Assembly (NCBI RefSeq): GCF_029227915.1
Contig: NC_079877.1
Coordinates: 32,391,851 to 32,455,850 of the forward strand
Length of the DNA: 64,000 bases
Reading direction: 5' to 3'
Source of the DNA: Hydractinia symbiolongicarpus
Taxonomy: Eukaryota > Cnidaria > Hydrozoa > Anthoathecata > Hydractiniidae
A model generated the notes under the pieces. That model made no database searches. It was not told the DNA's origin and saw nothing but the letters and a program-made list of their open reading frames with translations. Shown here piece after piece: positions 46,035 through 58,038 of the stretch. How positions within the stretch are numbered: the stretch's first letter is position 1; every line of letters begins with the position of its first letter. Position numbers and translations under genes: made by a program.

Positions 46035-49000
46035 AAAACTTTTTTGAAAACTACAACTCTCATGCGTTTTAGTGGTGAAAAAATACTTTAAAAAATCGTT
46101 CGGGAAATGAGTTTACTACCTGGGTACTTTCTTTGTATACTTCTGACTATACGGCTGAGTCAGGGATTTAGGGGAAATCGCGGGTTTTCGTTTGTCGGCG
46201 ATTAAACTTCTTTTATTCAGCGTGTCATAAAAAAAGAAAACATTTTTGAAAACTACAAGTCTCATGCGTTTTAGTGGTGAAATTCTAATTTAAAAAATCG
46301 TTCGGGAAATGAGTTTACTCCCTAGGTACTTTCTTTGTATACTTTTGACCATACGGGTCGTGTCCGGGATTTAGGGGAAATCACGGGTTTTCGTTTGCCG
46401 GCGATTAAACTTCTTTTATTCAGCGTCTCATCAAAAATGAAAACATTTTTGAAAACTAAAAGTCTCATGCGTTTTACTGGTGAAAAAATAATTTAAAAAA
46501 TCGTTCGGTAAATGAGTTTACTCCCTGGGTACTTTCTTTGTATACTTCTGACTATACGGGCCGAGTCAGGGATTTACGCGAAATCGCAGGTTTTCGTTTG
46601 CCGCCGATTAAACTTCTTTTATTCAGCGTCTCATCAAAAATGAACACATTTTTGTAAACTACAAGTCTCATGCGTTTTAGTGCGGAAAAAATAATTTAAA
46701 AAATCGTTCGGGAAATGAGTTTAATCCCTGGGTACTTTCTTTGTATACTTCTGACTATACGGGCAGAGTCAGGGATTTAGGGGAAATCGCGGGTTTTCGT
46801 TTGCCGGCGATTAAACTTCTTTTATTCAGCCTCTCATCAAAAATGAAAACTTTTTTGAAAACTACAACTCTCATGCGTTTTAGTGGTGAAAAAATACTTT
46901 AAAAAATCGTTCGGGAAATGAGTTTACTACCTGGGTACTTTCTTTGTATACTTTTGACTATACGGCTGAGTCAGGGATTTAGGGGAAATCGCGGGTTTTC
47001 GTTTGTCGGCGATTAAACTTCTTTTATTCAGCGTGTCATGAAAAATGAAAACATTTTTGAAAACTACAAGTCTCAATTGTTTTAGTGGTGAAATACTAAT
47101 TGAAAAAATCGTTCGGGAAATGAGTTTACTCCCTAGGTACTTTCTTTGTATACTTTTGACCATACGGGTCGTGTCCGGGATTTAGGGGAAATCACGGGTT
47201 TTCGTTTGCCGGCGATTAAACTTCTTTTATTCAGCGTCTCATCAAAAATGAAAACATTTTTGAAAACTAAAAGTCTCATGCGCTTTACTGGTGAAAAAAT
47301 AATTTAAAAAATCGTTCGGTAAATGAGTTTACTCCCTGGGTACTTTCTTTGTATACTTCTGACTATACGGGCCGAGGCAGGGATATACGCGAAATCGCAG
47401 GTTTTCGTTTGCCGCCGATTAAACTTCTTTTATTCAGCGTCTCATCAAAAATGAACACATTTTTGTAAACTACAAGTCTCATGCGTTTTAGTGCGGAAAA
47501 AATAATTTAAAAAATCGTTCGGGAAATGAGTTTAATCCCTGGGTACTTTCTTTGTATACTTCTGACTATACGGCTGAGTCAGGGATTTAGGGGAAATCGC
47601 GGGTTTTCGTTTGTCGGCGATTAAACTTCTTTTATTCAGCGTGTCATGAAAAATGAAAACATTTTTAAAAACTACAAGTCTCAATCGTTTTAGTGGTGAA
47701 ATACTAATTGAAAAAATCGTTCGGGAAATGAGTTTACTCCCTAGGTACTTTCTTTGTATACTTTTGACCATACGGGTCGTGTCCGGGATTTAGGGGAAAT
47801 CACGGGTTTTCGTTTGCCGGCGATTAAACTTCTTTTATTCAGCGTCTCATCAAAAATGAAAACATTTTTGAAAACTAAAAGTCTCATGCGCTTTACTGGT
47901 GAAAAAATAATTTAAAAAATCGTTCGGTAAATGAGTTTACTCCCTGGGTACTTTCTTTGTATACTTCTGACTATACGGGCCGAGGCAGGGATTTACGCGA
48001 AATCGCAGGTTTTCGTTTGCCGCCGATTAAACTTCTTTTATTCAGCGTCTCATCAAAAATGAACACATTTTTGTAAACTACAAGTCTCATGCGTTTTAGT
48101 GCGGAAAAAATAATTTAAAAAATCGTTCGGGAAATGAGTTTAATCCCTGGGTACTTTCTTTGTATACTTCTGACTATACGGGCAGAGTCAGGGATTTAGG
48201 GGAAATCGCGGGTTTTCGTTTGCCGGCGATTAAACTTCTTATTTTCAGCGTCTCATCAAAAATGAAAACATTTTTGAAAACTACAAGTGTCATGCGTTTT
48301 AGTGGTGAAAAAATAATTTAAAAAATCGTTCGGAAATGAGTTTACTCCCTGGGTACTTTCTTTGTATACTTTTGACTATACGGGCCGAGTCCGGAATTAC
48401 TGGAAATCGCGGGTTTTCGTTTGCCGGCGATTAAACTTCTTTTATTCAGCGTCTCATCAAAACTCAAAACATTTTTGAAAACTACATGTCTCCTGCGTTT
48501 TAGTGCTGAAAAAATAATTTAAAAAATCGTTCGGGAAATGAGTTTACTCCCTGGGTACTTTCTTTGTATACTTTTGACTATATGCGCCGAGTCCGGGATT
48601 TACGGGAAATCGCGGGTTTTCTTTTGCCCGCGATTAAACTTCTTTTATTCAGCGTCTCATCAAAAATGAAAACATTTTTTTAAACTACAAGACTCATGCG
48701 TTTTATTGGTGAAAAATTAATTTAAAAAATCGTGCGGGAAATGAGTTTACTCCCTGGGTACTTTCCTTGTATACTTTTGACCATACGGTTCGTGTCCGGG
48801 ATTTAGGCGAAATCGCGGGTTTTCGTTTGCCGACGATTAAACTCCTTTTATTCAGCGTTTCATCAAAAATGAAAACATTTTTGAACACTACAAGTCTCAT
48901 GCGTTTTAGTGGTGAAAAAATAATTTAAAAAATCGTTCGGAAATGAGTTTACTCCCTGGGTACTTTCTTTGTATTTTTTTGACTATACGGTTCGTGTCCG

Positions 49001-49681
49001 GGATTTAGGGGAAATCGCGGGTTTTCGTTTGCCGACGATTAAACTCCTTTTATTCAGCGTCTCATCAAAAATGAAAACATTTTTGAACACTACAAGTCTC
49101 ATGGGTTTTAGTGGTGAAAAAATAATTTAAAAATCGTTCGGGAAATGAGTTTACTCCCTGGGTACTTTCCTTGTATACTTTTGACCATACGGTTCGTGTC
49201 CGGGATTTAGGGGAAATCGCGGGTTTTCGTTTGCCGACGATTAAACTCCTTTTATTCAGCGTCTCATCAAAAAAGAAAACATTTTTGAACACTACAAGTC
49301 TCATGCGTTTTACTGGTGAAAAAATAATTTAAAAAATCGTTCGGGAAATGAGTTTAATCCCTGGGTACTTTCTTTGTATACTTTTGACTCTATGCACCGA
49401 GTCCGGGATTTACGGGAAATCGCGGGTTTTTGTTTGCCGGCGATTAAACTTCTTTTATTCAGCGTCTCATCAAAAATGAAAACATTTTTAAAAACTACAA
49501 GACTCATGCGTTTTAGTGGTGAAAAATTAATTTAAAAAATCGTGCGGCAAATGAGTTTACTCCCTGGGTACTTTCTTTATATACATTCGACTATACTGGC
49601 CAAGCCCGGGATTTACGGGAAACAGCGGGTTTTCGTTTGCCGGCAATTAAACTCCTTTTATTCAGCGTCTCATCAAAAATG
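46035..49681. repeat. 3,647-bp segment, first copy (18 monomers)
   Basis: It starts in ACTTTTTTGAAAACTAC with AACTCTCATGCG and ends in a TATACATTCGACTATACTGG monomer. It contains two 608-bp trimers (46,891-48,106) and a run of short monomers (48,310-49,522) with GGTTCGTGTCC cores. The next 5,470 bp repeat this segment in order with extra units inserted. Joining homology lies around 46,011-46,040 and 49,658-49,687. Confidence 0.87.
46891..48106. repeat. 608-bp trimer HOR, two units
   Basis: Units 46,891-47,498 and 47,499-48,106 share three monomers: ACGGCTGAGTCAGG with GTGTCATGAAAAATG; CCCTAGGTAC with GGGTCGTGTCC and ATCACGGG; and TTCGGTAAATG with GGCCGAGGCAGGG. The period is 1 bp short of 3 x 203 because ACGGCTGAG lacks one G. 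The second unit starts with AATCCC, a 5' end taken from the following monomer type. Confidence 0.88.
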
Positions 49682-50537
49682 AAAACTTTTTTGAAAACTA
49701 CAACTCTCATGCGTTTTAGTGGTGAAAAAATACTTTAAAAAATCGTTCGGGAAATGAGTTTACTACCTGGGTACTTTCTTTGTATACTTCTGACTATACG
49801 GCTGAGTCAGGGATTTAGGGGAAATCGCGGGTTTTCGTTTGTCGGCGATTAAACTTCTTTTATTCAGCGTGTCATAAAAAAAGAAAACATTTTTGAAAAC
49901 TACAAGTCTAATGCGTTTTAGTGGTGAAATTCTAATTTAAAAAATCGTTCGGGAAATGAGTTTACTCCCTAGGTACTTTCTTTGTATACTTTTGACCATA
50001 CGGGTCGTGTCCGGGATTTAGGGGAAATCACGGGTTTTCGTTTGCCGGCGATTAAACTTCTTTTATTCAGCGTCAAATCAAAAATGAAAACATTTTTGAA
50101 AACTAAAAGTCTCATGCGTTTTACTGGTGAAAAAATAATTTAAAAAATCGTTCGGTAAATGAGTTTACTCCCTGGGTACTTTCTTTGTATACTTCTGACT
50201 ATACGGGCCGAGTCAGGGATTTACGCGAAATCGCAGGTTTTCGTTTGCCGCCGATTAAACTTCTTTTATTCAGCGTCTCATCAAAAATGAACACATTTTT
50301 GTAAACTACAAGTCTCATGCGTTTTAGTGCGGAAAAAATAATTTAAAAAATCGTTCGGGAAATGAGTTTAATCCCTGGGTACTTTCTTTGTATACTTCTG
50401 ACTATACGGGCAGAGTCAGGGATTTAGGGGAAATCGCGGGTTTTCGTTTGCCGGCGATTAAACTTCTTATTTTCAGCGTCTCATCAAAAATGAAAACATT
50501 TTTGAAAACTACAAGTGTCATGCGTTTTAGTGGTGAA

Positions 50538-52158
50538 AAAATAATTTAAAAAATCGTTCGGAAATGAGTTTACTCCCTGGGTACTTTCTTTGTATACTTT
50601 TGACTATACGGGCCGAGTCCGAGATTTACTGGAAATCGCGGGTTTTCGTTTGCCGGCGATTAAACTTCTTTTATTCAGCCTCTCATCAAAAATGAAAACT
50701 TTTTTGAAAACTACAACTCTCATGCGTTTTAGTGGTGAAAAAATACTTTAAAAAATCGTTCGGGAAATGAGTTTACTACCTGGGTACTTTCTTTGTATAC
50801 TTTTGACTATACGGCTGAGTCAGGGATTTAGGGGAAATCGCGGGTTTTCGTTTGTCGGCGATTAAACTTCTTTTATTCAGCGTGTCATGAAAAATGAAAA
50901 CATTTTTGAAAACTACAAGTCTCCATTGTTTTAGTGGTGAAATACTAATTGAAAAAATCGTTCGGGAAATGAGTTTACTCCCTAGGTACTTTCTTTGTAT
51001 ACTTTTGACCATACGGGTCGTGTCCGGGATTTAGGGGAAATCACGGGTTTTCGTTTGCCGGCGATTAAACTTCTTTTATTCAGCGTCTCATCAAAAATGA
51101 AAACATTTTTGAAAACTAAAAGTCTCATGCGCTTTACTGGTGAAAAAATAATTTAAAAAATCGTTCGGTAAATGAGTTTACTCCCTGGGTACTTTCTTTG
51201 TATACTTCTGACTATACGGGCCGAGGCAGGGATTTACGCGAAATCGCAGGTTTTCGTTTGCCGCCGATTAAACTTCTTTTATTCAGCGTCTCATCAAAAA
51301 TGAACACATTTTTGTAAACTACAAGTCTCATGCGTTTTAGTGCGGAAAAAATAATTTAAAAAATCGTTCGGGAAATGAGTTTAATCCCTGGGTACTTTCT
51401 TTGTATACTTCTGACTATACGGCTGAGTCAGGGATTTAGGGGAAATCGCGGGTTTTCGTTTGTCGGCGATTAAACTTCTTTTATTCAGCGTGTCATGAAA
51501 AACGAAAACATTTTTGAAAACTACAAGTCTCAATCGTTTTAGTGGTGAAATACTAATTGAAAAAATCGTTCGGGAAATGAGTTTACTCCCTAGGTACTTT
51601 CTTTGTATACTTTTGACCATACGGGTCGTGTCCGGGATTTAGGGGAAATCACGGGTTTTCGTTTGCCGGCGATTAAACTTCTTTTATTCAGCGTCTCATC
51701 AAAAATGAAAACATTTTTGAAAACTAAAAGTCTCATGCGCTTTACTGGTGAAAAAATAATTTAAAAAATCGTTCGGTAAATGAGTTTACTCCCTGGGTAC
51801 TTTCTTTGTATACTTCTGACTATACGGGCCGAGGCAGGGATTTACGCGAAATCGCAGGTTTGCGTTTGCCGCCGATTAAACTTCTTTTATTCAGCGTCTC
51901 ATCAAAAATGAACACATTTTTGTAAACTACAAGTCTCATGCGTTTTAGTGCGGAAAAAATAATTTAAAAAATCGTTCGGGAAATGAGTTTAATCCCTGGG
52001 TACTTTCTTTGTATACTTCTGACTATACGGGCAGAGTCAGGGATTTAGGGGAAATCGCGGGTTTTCGTTTGCCGGCGATTAAACTTCTTATTTTCAGCGT
52101 CTCATCAAAAATGAAAACATTTTTGAAAACTACAAGTGTCATGCGTTTTAGTGGTGAA
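50538..52158. repeat. 8-monomer HOR unit (1,621 bp), first
   Basis: Order: GGCCGAGTCCGAG monomer with TTCGGAAATG (50,538), trimer (50,740-51,347), second trimer (51,348-51,955), then GGGCAGAGTCAGG with CTTATTTTCAGCG (51,956). The 608-bp trimer is nested twice within the octamer. It recurs immediately downstream with a 1,621-bp step. Confidence 0.88.
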
Positions 52159-53779
52159 AAAATAATTTAAAAAATCGTTCGGAAATGAGTTTACTCCCTG
52201 GGTACTTTCTTTGTATACTTTTGACTATACGGGCCGAGTCCGAGATTTACTGGAAATCGCGGGTTTTCGTTTGCCGGCGATTAAACTTCTTTTATTCAGC
52301 CTCTCATCAAAAATGAAAACTTTTTTGAAAACTACAACTCTCATGCGTTTTAGTGGTGAAAAAATACTTTAAAAAATCGTTCGGGAAATGAGTTTACTAC
52401 CTGGGTACTTTCTTTCTATACTTTTGACTATACGGCTGAGTCAGGGATTTAGGGGAAATCGCGGGTTTTCGTTTGTCGGCGATTAAACTTCTTTTATTCA
52501 GCGTGTCATGAAAAATGAAAACATTTTTGAAAACTACAAGTCTCCATTGTTTTAGTGGTGAAATACTAATTGAAAAAATCGTTCGGGAAATGAGTTTACT
52601 CCCTAGGTACTTTCTTTGTATACTTTTGACCATACGGGTCGTGTCCGGGATTTAGGGGAAATCACGGGTTTTCGTTTGCCGGCGATTAAACTTCTTTTAT
52701 TCAGCGTCTCATCAAAAATGAAAACATTTTTGAAAACTAAAAGTCTCATGCGCTTTACTGGTGAAAAAATAGTTTAAAAAATCGTTCGGTAAATGAGTTT
52801 ACTCCCTGGGTACTTTCTTTGTATACTTCTGACTATACGGGCCGAGGCAGGGATTTACGCGAAATCGCAGGTTTTCGTTTGCCGCCGATTAAACTTCTTT
52901 TATTCAGCGTCTCATCAAAAATGAACACATTTTTGTAAACTACAAGTCTCATGCGTTTTAGTGCGGAAAAAATAATTTAAAAAATCGTTCGGGAAATGAG
53001 TTTAATCCCTGGGTACTTTCTTTGTATACTTCTGACTATACGGCTGAGTCAGGGATTTAGGGGAAATCGCGGGTTTTCGTTTGTCGGCGATTAAACTTCT
53101 TTTATTCAGCGTGTCATGAAAAACGAAAACATTTTTGAAAACTACAAGTCTCAATCGTTTTAGTGGTGAAATACTAATTGAAAAAATCGTTCGGGAAATG
53201 AGTTTACTCCCTAGGTACTTTCTTTGTATACTTTCGACCATACGGGTCGTGTCCGGGATTTAGGGGAAATCACGGGTTTTCGTTTGCCGGCGATTAAACT
53301 TCTTTTATTCAGCGTCTCATCAAAAATGAAAACATTTTTGAAAACTAAAAGTCTCATGCGCTTTACTGGTGAAAAAATAATTTAAAAAATCGTTCGGTAA
53401 ATGAGTTTACTCCCTGGGTACTTTCTTTGTATACTTCTGACTATACGGGCCGAGGCAGGGATTTACGCGAAATCGCAGGTTTGCGTTTGCCGCCGATTAA
53501 ACTTCTTTTATTCAGCGTCTCATCAAAAATGAACACATTTTTGTAAACTACAAGTCTCATGCGTTTTAGTGCGGAAAAAATAATTTAAAAAATCGTTCGG
53601 GAAATGAGTTTAATCCCTGGGTACTTTCTTTGTATACTTCTGACTATACGGGCAGAGTCAGGGATTTAGGGGAAATCGCGGGTTTTCGTTTGCCGGCGAT
53701 TAAACTTCTTATTTTCAGCGTCTCATCAAAAATGAAAACATTTTTGAAAACTACAAGTGTCATGCGTTTTAGTGGTGAA
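52159..53779. repeat. 8-monomer HOR unit (1,621 bp), second
   Basis: A near-identical repeat of 50,538-52,158. Private changes seen: TTTCTTTCTATAC at about 52,411, AATAGTTTAAAA at about 52,769 and CTTTCGACC at about 53,231. Shared changes such as GCAGGTTTGCG (51,857 and 53,478) confirm direct copying. Confidence 0.88.
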
Positions 53780-55151
53780 AAAATAATTTAAAAAATCGTT
53801 CGGAAATGAGTTTACTCCCTGGGTACTTTCTTTGTATACTTTTGACTATACGGGCCGAGTCCGGAATTACTGGAAATCGCGGGTTTTCGTTTGCCGGCGA
53901 TTAAACTTCTTTTATTCAGCGTCTCATCAAAACTCAAAACATTTTTGAAAACTACATGTCTCCTGCGTTTTAGTGCTGAAAAAATAATTTAAAAAATCGT
54001 TCGGGAAATGAGTTTACTCCCTGGGTACTTTCTTTGTATACTTTTGACTATATGCGCCGAGTCCGGGATTTACGGGAAATCGCGGGTTTTCTTTTGCCCG
54101 CGATTAAACTTCTTTTACTCAGCGTCTCATCAAAAATGAAAACATTTTTTTAAACTACAAGACTCATGCGTTTTATTGGTGAAAAATTAATTTAAAAAAT
54201 CGTGCGGGAAATGAGTTTACTCCCTGGGTACTTTCCTTGTATACTTTTGACCATACGGTTCGTGTCCGGGATTTAGGCGAAATCGCGGGTTTTCGTTTGC
54301 CGACGATTAAACTCCTTTTATTCAGCGTTTCATCAAAAATGAAAACATTTTTGAACACTACAAGTCTCATGCGTTTTAGTGGTGAAAAAATAATTTAAAA
54401 AATCGTTCGGAAATGAGTTTACTCCCTGGGTACTTTCTTTGTATTTTTTTGACTATACGGTTCGTGTCCGGGATTTAGGGGAAATCGCGGGTTTTCGTTT
54501 GCCGACGATTAAACTCCTTTTATTCAGCGTCTCATCAAAAATAAAAACATTTTTGAACACTACAAGTCTCATGGGTTTTAGTGGTGAAAAAATAATTTAA
54601 AAATCGTTCGGGAAATGAGTTTACTCCCTGGGTACTTTCCTTGTATACTTTTGACCATACGGTTCGTGTCCGGGATTTAGGGGAAATCGCGGGTTTTCGT
54701 TTGCCGACGATTAAACTCCTTTTATTCAGCGTCTCATCAAAAAAGAAAACATTTTTGAACACTACAAGTCTCATGCGTTTTACTGGTGAAAAAATAATTT
54801 AAAAAATCGTTCGGGAAATGAGTTTAATCCCTGGGTACTTTCTTTGTATACTTTTGACTCTATGCACCGAGTCCGGGATTTACGGGAAATCGCGGGTTTT
54901 TGTTTGCCGGCGATTAAACTTCTTTTATTCAGCGTCTCATCAAAAATGAAAACATTTTTAAAAACTACAAGACTCATGCGTTTTAGTGGTGAAAAATTAA
55001 TTTAAAAAATCGTGCGGCAAATGAGTTTACTCCCTGGGTACTTTCTTTATATACATTCGACTATACTGGCCAAACCCGGGATTTACGGGAAACAGCGGGT
55101 TTTCGTTTGCCGGCGATTAAACTCCTTTTATTCAGCGTCTCATCAAAAATG

Positions 55152-57226
55152 AAAACATTTTTGAAAACTACAAGTCTCATGCGTTTTAGTGGTGAAAAAA
55201 TAATTTGAAAAATCGTTCGGGAAATGAATTTACTTCCTGGGTACTTTCTTTGTATACTTTTGACCATACGGGCCGGGTCCGGGATTTACGGGAAATCGCG
55301 GGTTTTCGTTTGCCGGGGATTAAACTTCTTTTATTTAGCGTCTCATCAAAACTGAAAACATTTTTGAAAACAACAAGTCTCATGCGTTTTAGTGGTGAAA
55401 AACCAATTTTAAAAATCGTTCGGGAAATGAGTTTACTCCCTGGGTACTTTCTTTGTATACTTTTGACCATACGGGTTGTTGCCAGGATTTTGGGGAAATC
55501 GCGGGTGTTCGTTTGCCGGCGTTTAAACTTCTTTTATTCAGCGTCTCATCAAAAATGAAAACATTTTTGAAAACTACAAGTTTCATGCGTTTTAGTGGTG
55601 AAAAAATAATTTAAAAAATCGTTCGGGAAATGAGTTTACTACCTGGGTATTTTCTTTGTATACATTTGACTATACGGGCTGAGTCAGGGATTTAGGGGAA
55701 ATCGCGGGTTTTCATTTGCCGGCGATTAAACTTCTTTTATTCAGCGTCTCATCAAAAATGAAAATATTTTTGAAAACTAAAAGTCTCATGCGTTTTACTG
55801 GTGAAAAAATAATTTAAAAAATCGTTCGAGAAATGAGTTTACTCCCTGGGTACTTTCTTTGTATGCTTCTGACTATACGGGCCGAGTCAGGGATTTACGG
55901 GAAATCGCAGGTTTTCGTTTGCCGCCGATTAAACTTCTTTTATTCAGCGTCTCATCAAAAAGGAAAACATTTTTAAAAACTACAAGTCTCATGCGTTTTA
56001 GTGGTGAAAAAATAATTTAAAAAATCGGTCGGGAAATGAGTTTACTACCTGGGTACTTTCTTTGTATACTTTTGACTATACGGGCTGAGTCAGGGATTTA
56101 GGGGAAATCGCGGGTTTTCGTTTGCCGGAGATTAAACTTCTTTTATTCAGCGTCTCATCAAAAATGAAAACATTATTAAAAACTACAAATCTTATGCGTT
56201 TTATTGCTGAAAAAATAATTTAAAAAATCGTTCGGGAAATGAGTTTAATCCCTGGGTACTTTCTTTGTATACTTCTGACTATACGGGCTGAGTCAGGGAT
56301 TTAGGGGAAATCGCGGGTTTTCGTTTGCCGGCGATTAAACTTCTTTTATTCAGCGTCTCATCAAAAATGAAAACATTTTTGAAAACTACAAGTCTCATGC
56401 GTTTTAGTGGTGAAAAAATAATTTAAAAAATCGTTCGGGAAACGAGTTTACTCCCTGGGTACTTTCTTTGTATATTTTTGACTATACGGGCCGAGTCCGG
56501 GATTTACTGGAAATCGCGGGTTTTCGTTTGCCGGCGACTAAACTTCTTTTATTCAGCGTCTCATCAAAACTGAAAACATTTTTGAAAACTACATGTCTCC
56601 TGCGTTTTATTGCTGAAAAAGTAATTTAAAAAATCGTTCAGGAAATGAGTTTACTCCCTGGGTACTTTCTTTGTATACTTTTGACTATATGCGCCGAGTT
56701 CGGGATTTACGGGAAATCGCGGGTTTTCGTTTGACGGCGATTAAACTTCTTTTATTCAGCGTCTCATCAAAAATGAACACATTTTTAAAAACTACAAGAC
56801 TCATGGGTTTTAGTGGTGAAAAAATAATTTAAAAAATCCTTCGGGAAATGAGTTTACTCCCTGGGTACTTTCTTTGTATACTTTTGACTATACGGGTCGT
56901 GGCCAGGATTTTGGGGAAATCGCGGGTTTTCGTTTGCCGGCGATTAAACTTCTTTTATTCAGCGTCTCATCAAAAATAAAAACATTTTTGAAAACTACAA
57001 GTCTCATGCGTTTTAGTGGTGAAAAACTAATTTAAGAAATCGTTCGGGAAATGAGTTTACTCCCTGGGTACTTTCCTTGTATACTTTTGACCATACGGTT
57101 CGTGTCCGGGATTTAGGGGAAATCGCGGGTTTTCGTTTGCCGACGATTAAACTTCTTTTATTCAGTGTCTCATCAAAAATGAAAATATTTTTGAAAACTA
57201 AAAGTCTCATGCGTTTTACTGGTGAA
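55152..57226. repeat. Mosaic satellite zone
   Basis: About ten monomers return to types seen at 45.7 kb (GGGTTGTTGCCAGG with GGGTGTTCG) and in the first 16 kb (GGGCTGAGTC, TATGCGCCGAG, GGGTCGTGGCC, GGTTCGTGTCC). No unit longer than a monomer repeats cleanly. A base change in the leading A/T run (AATTTGAAAAATCG, 55,203) removes a stop in one frame and accounts for an unusually long accidental open frame here. Confidence 0.78.
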
Positions 57227-58038
57227 AAAATAATTTAAAAAATCGTTCGGGAAATGAGTTTACTCCCTGGGTACTTTCTTTGTATACTTCTGACTATACG
57301 GGCCGAGTCAGGGATTTACGGTAAATCGCAGGTTTTCGTTTGCCGCCGATTAAACTTCTTTTATTCAGCGTCTCATCAAAAATGAACACATTTTTGTAAA
57401 CTACAATTCTCAAGAGTTTTAGTGCTGAAAAAATACTTTAAAAAATCGTTCGGGAAATGAGTTTAATCCCTGAGTACTTTCTTTGTATACTTCTGACTAT
57501 ACGGGCTGAGTCAGGGATTTAAGGGAATTCGCGGGTTTTCGTTTGCCGGCGATTAAACTTCTTTTATTCAGCGTCTCATCAAAAATGAACACATTTTTGT
57601 AAACTACAATTCTCAAGAGTTTTAGTGCTAAAAAAATAATTTAAAAAATCGTTCGGGAAATGAGTTTACTCCCTGGGTACTTTCTTTGTATACTTCTGAC
57701 TATACGGGCCGAGTCAGGGATTTACGGTAAATCGCAGGTTTTCGTTTGCCGCCGATTAAACTTCTTTTATTCAGCGTCTCATCAAAAATGAACACATTTT
57801 TGTAAACTACAATTCTCAAGAGTTTTAGTGCTGAAAAAATACTTTAAAAAATCGTTCGGGAAATGAGTTTAATCCCTGAGTACTTTCTTTGTATACTTCT
57901 GACTATACGGGCTGAGTCAGGGATTTAAGGGAATTCGCGGGTTTTCGTTTGCCGGCGATTAAACTTCTTTTATTCAGCGTCTCATCAAAAATGAACACAT
58001 TTTTGTAAACTACAATTCTCAAGAGTTTTAGTGCTGAA
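57227..58038. repeat. 406-bp dimer, two units
   Basis: Units 57,227-57,632 and 57,633-58,038 each contain GGGCCGAGTC with ACGGTAAATCGCAGG, then GGGCTGAGTC with AAGGGAATTCGCGGG. Their ends carry the new CTCAAGAG in place of CTCATGCG. This block introduces GAATTC, which is repeated in monomers to the right but not noticed to the left. Confidence 0.87.

Larger units (their letters stand above)
49682..55151. repeat. Enlarged second copy of the segment (5,470 bp)
   Basis: The first part matches 46,035 onward at offset 3,647. After one extra monomer near 50,538 the offset is 3,849, and after a further 1,621-bp unit it is 5,470 up to the end (48,310-49,681 pairs with 53,780-55,151). So 5,470 = 3,647 + 202 + 1,621: the copy grew by one monomer plus one octamer. 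Differences from the first copy are few, for example AATTGTTTTAG versus CCATTGTTTTAG near 47,075 and 50,923. Confidence 0.87.

Noticed and set aside
53222-53245. A complete CENP-B box created by the private change CTTTCGACC near 53,231
   Set aside because: TTCG here is one base out of register with the downstream A and CGGG; in the correct register positions 4 and 5 still mismatch.
55205-55558. 117-residue + strand open frame
   Set aside because: It is longer only because AATTTGAAAAATCG at 55,203 removes the usual stop and the frame crosses a monomer boundary. It is the same satellite translation as elsewhere.
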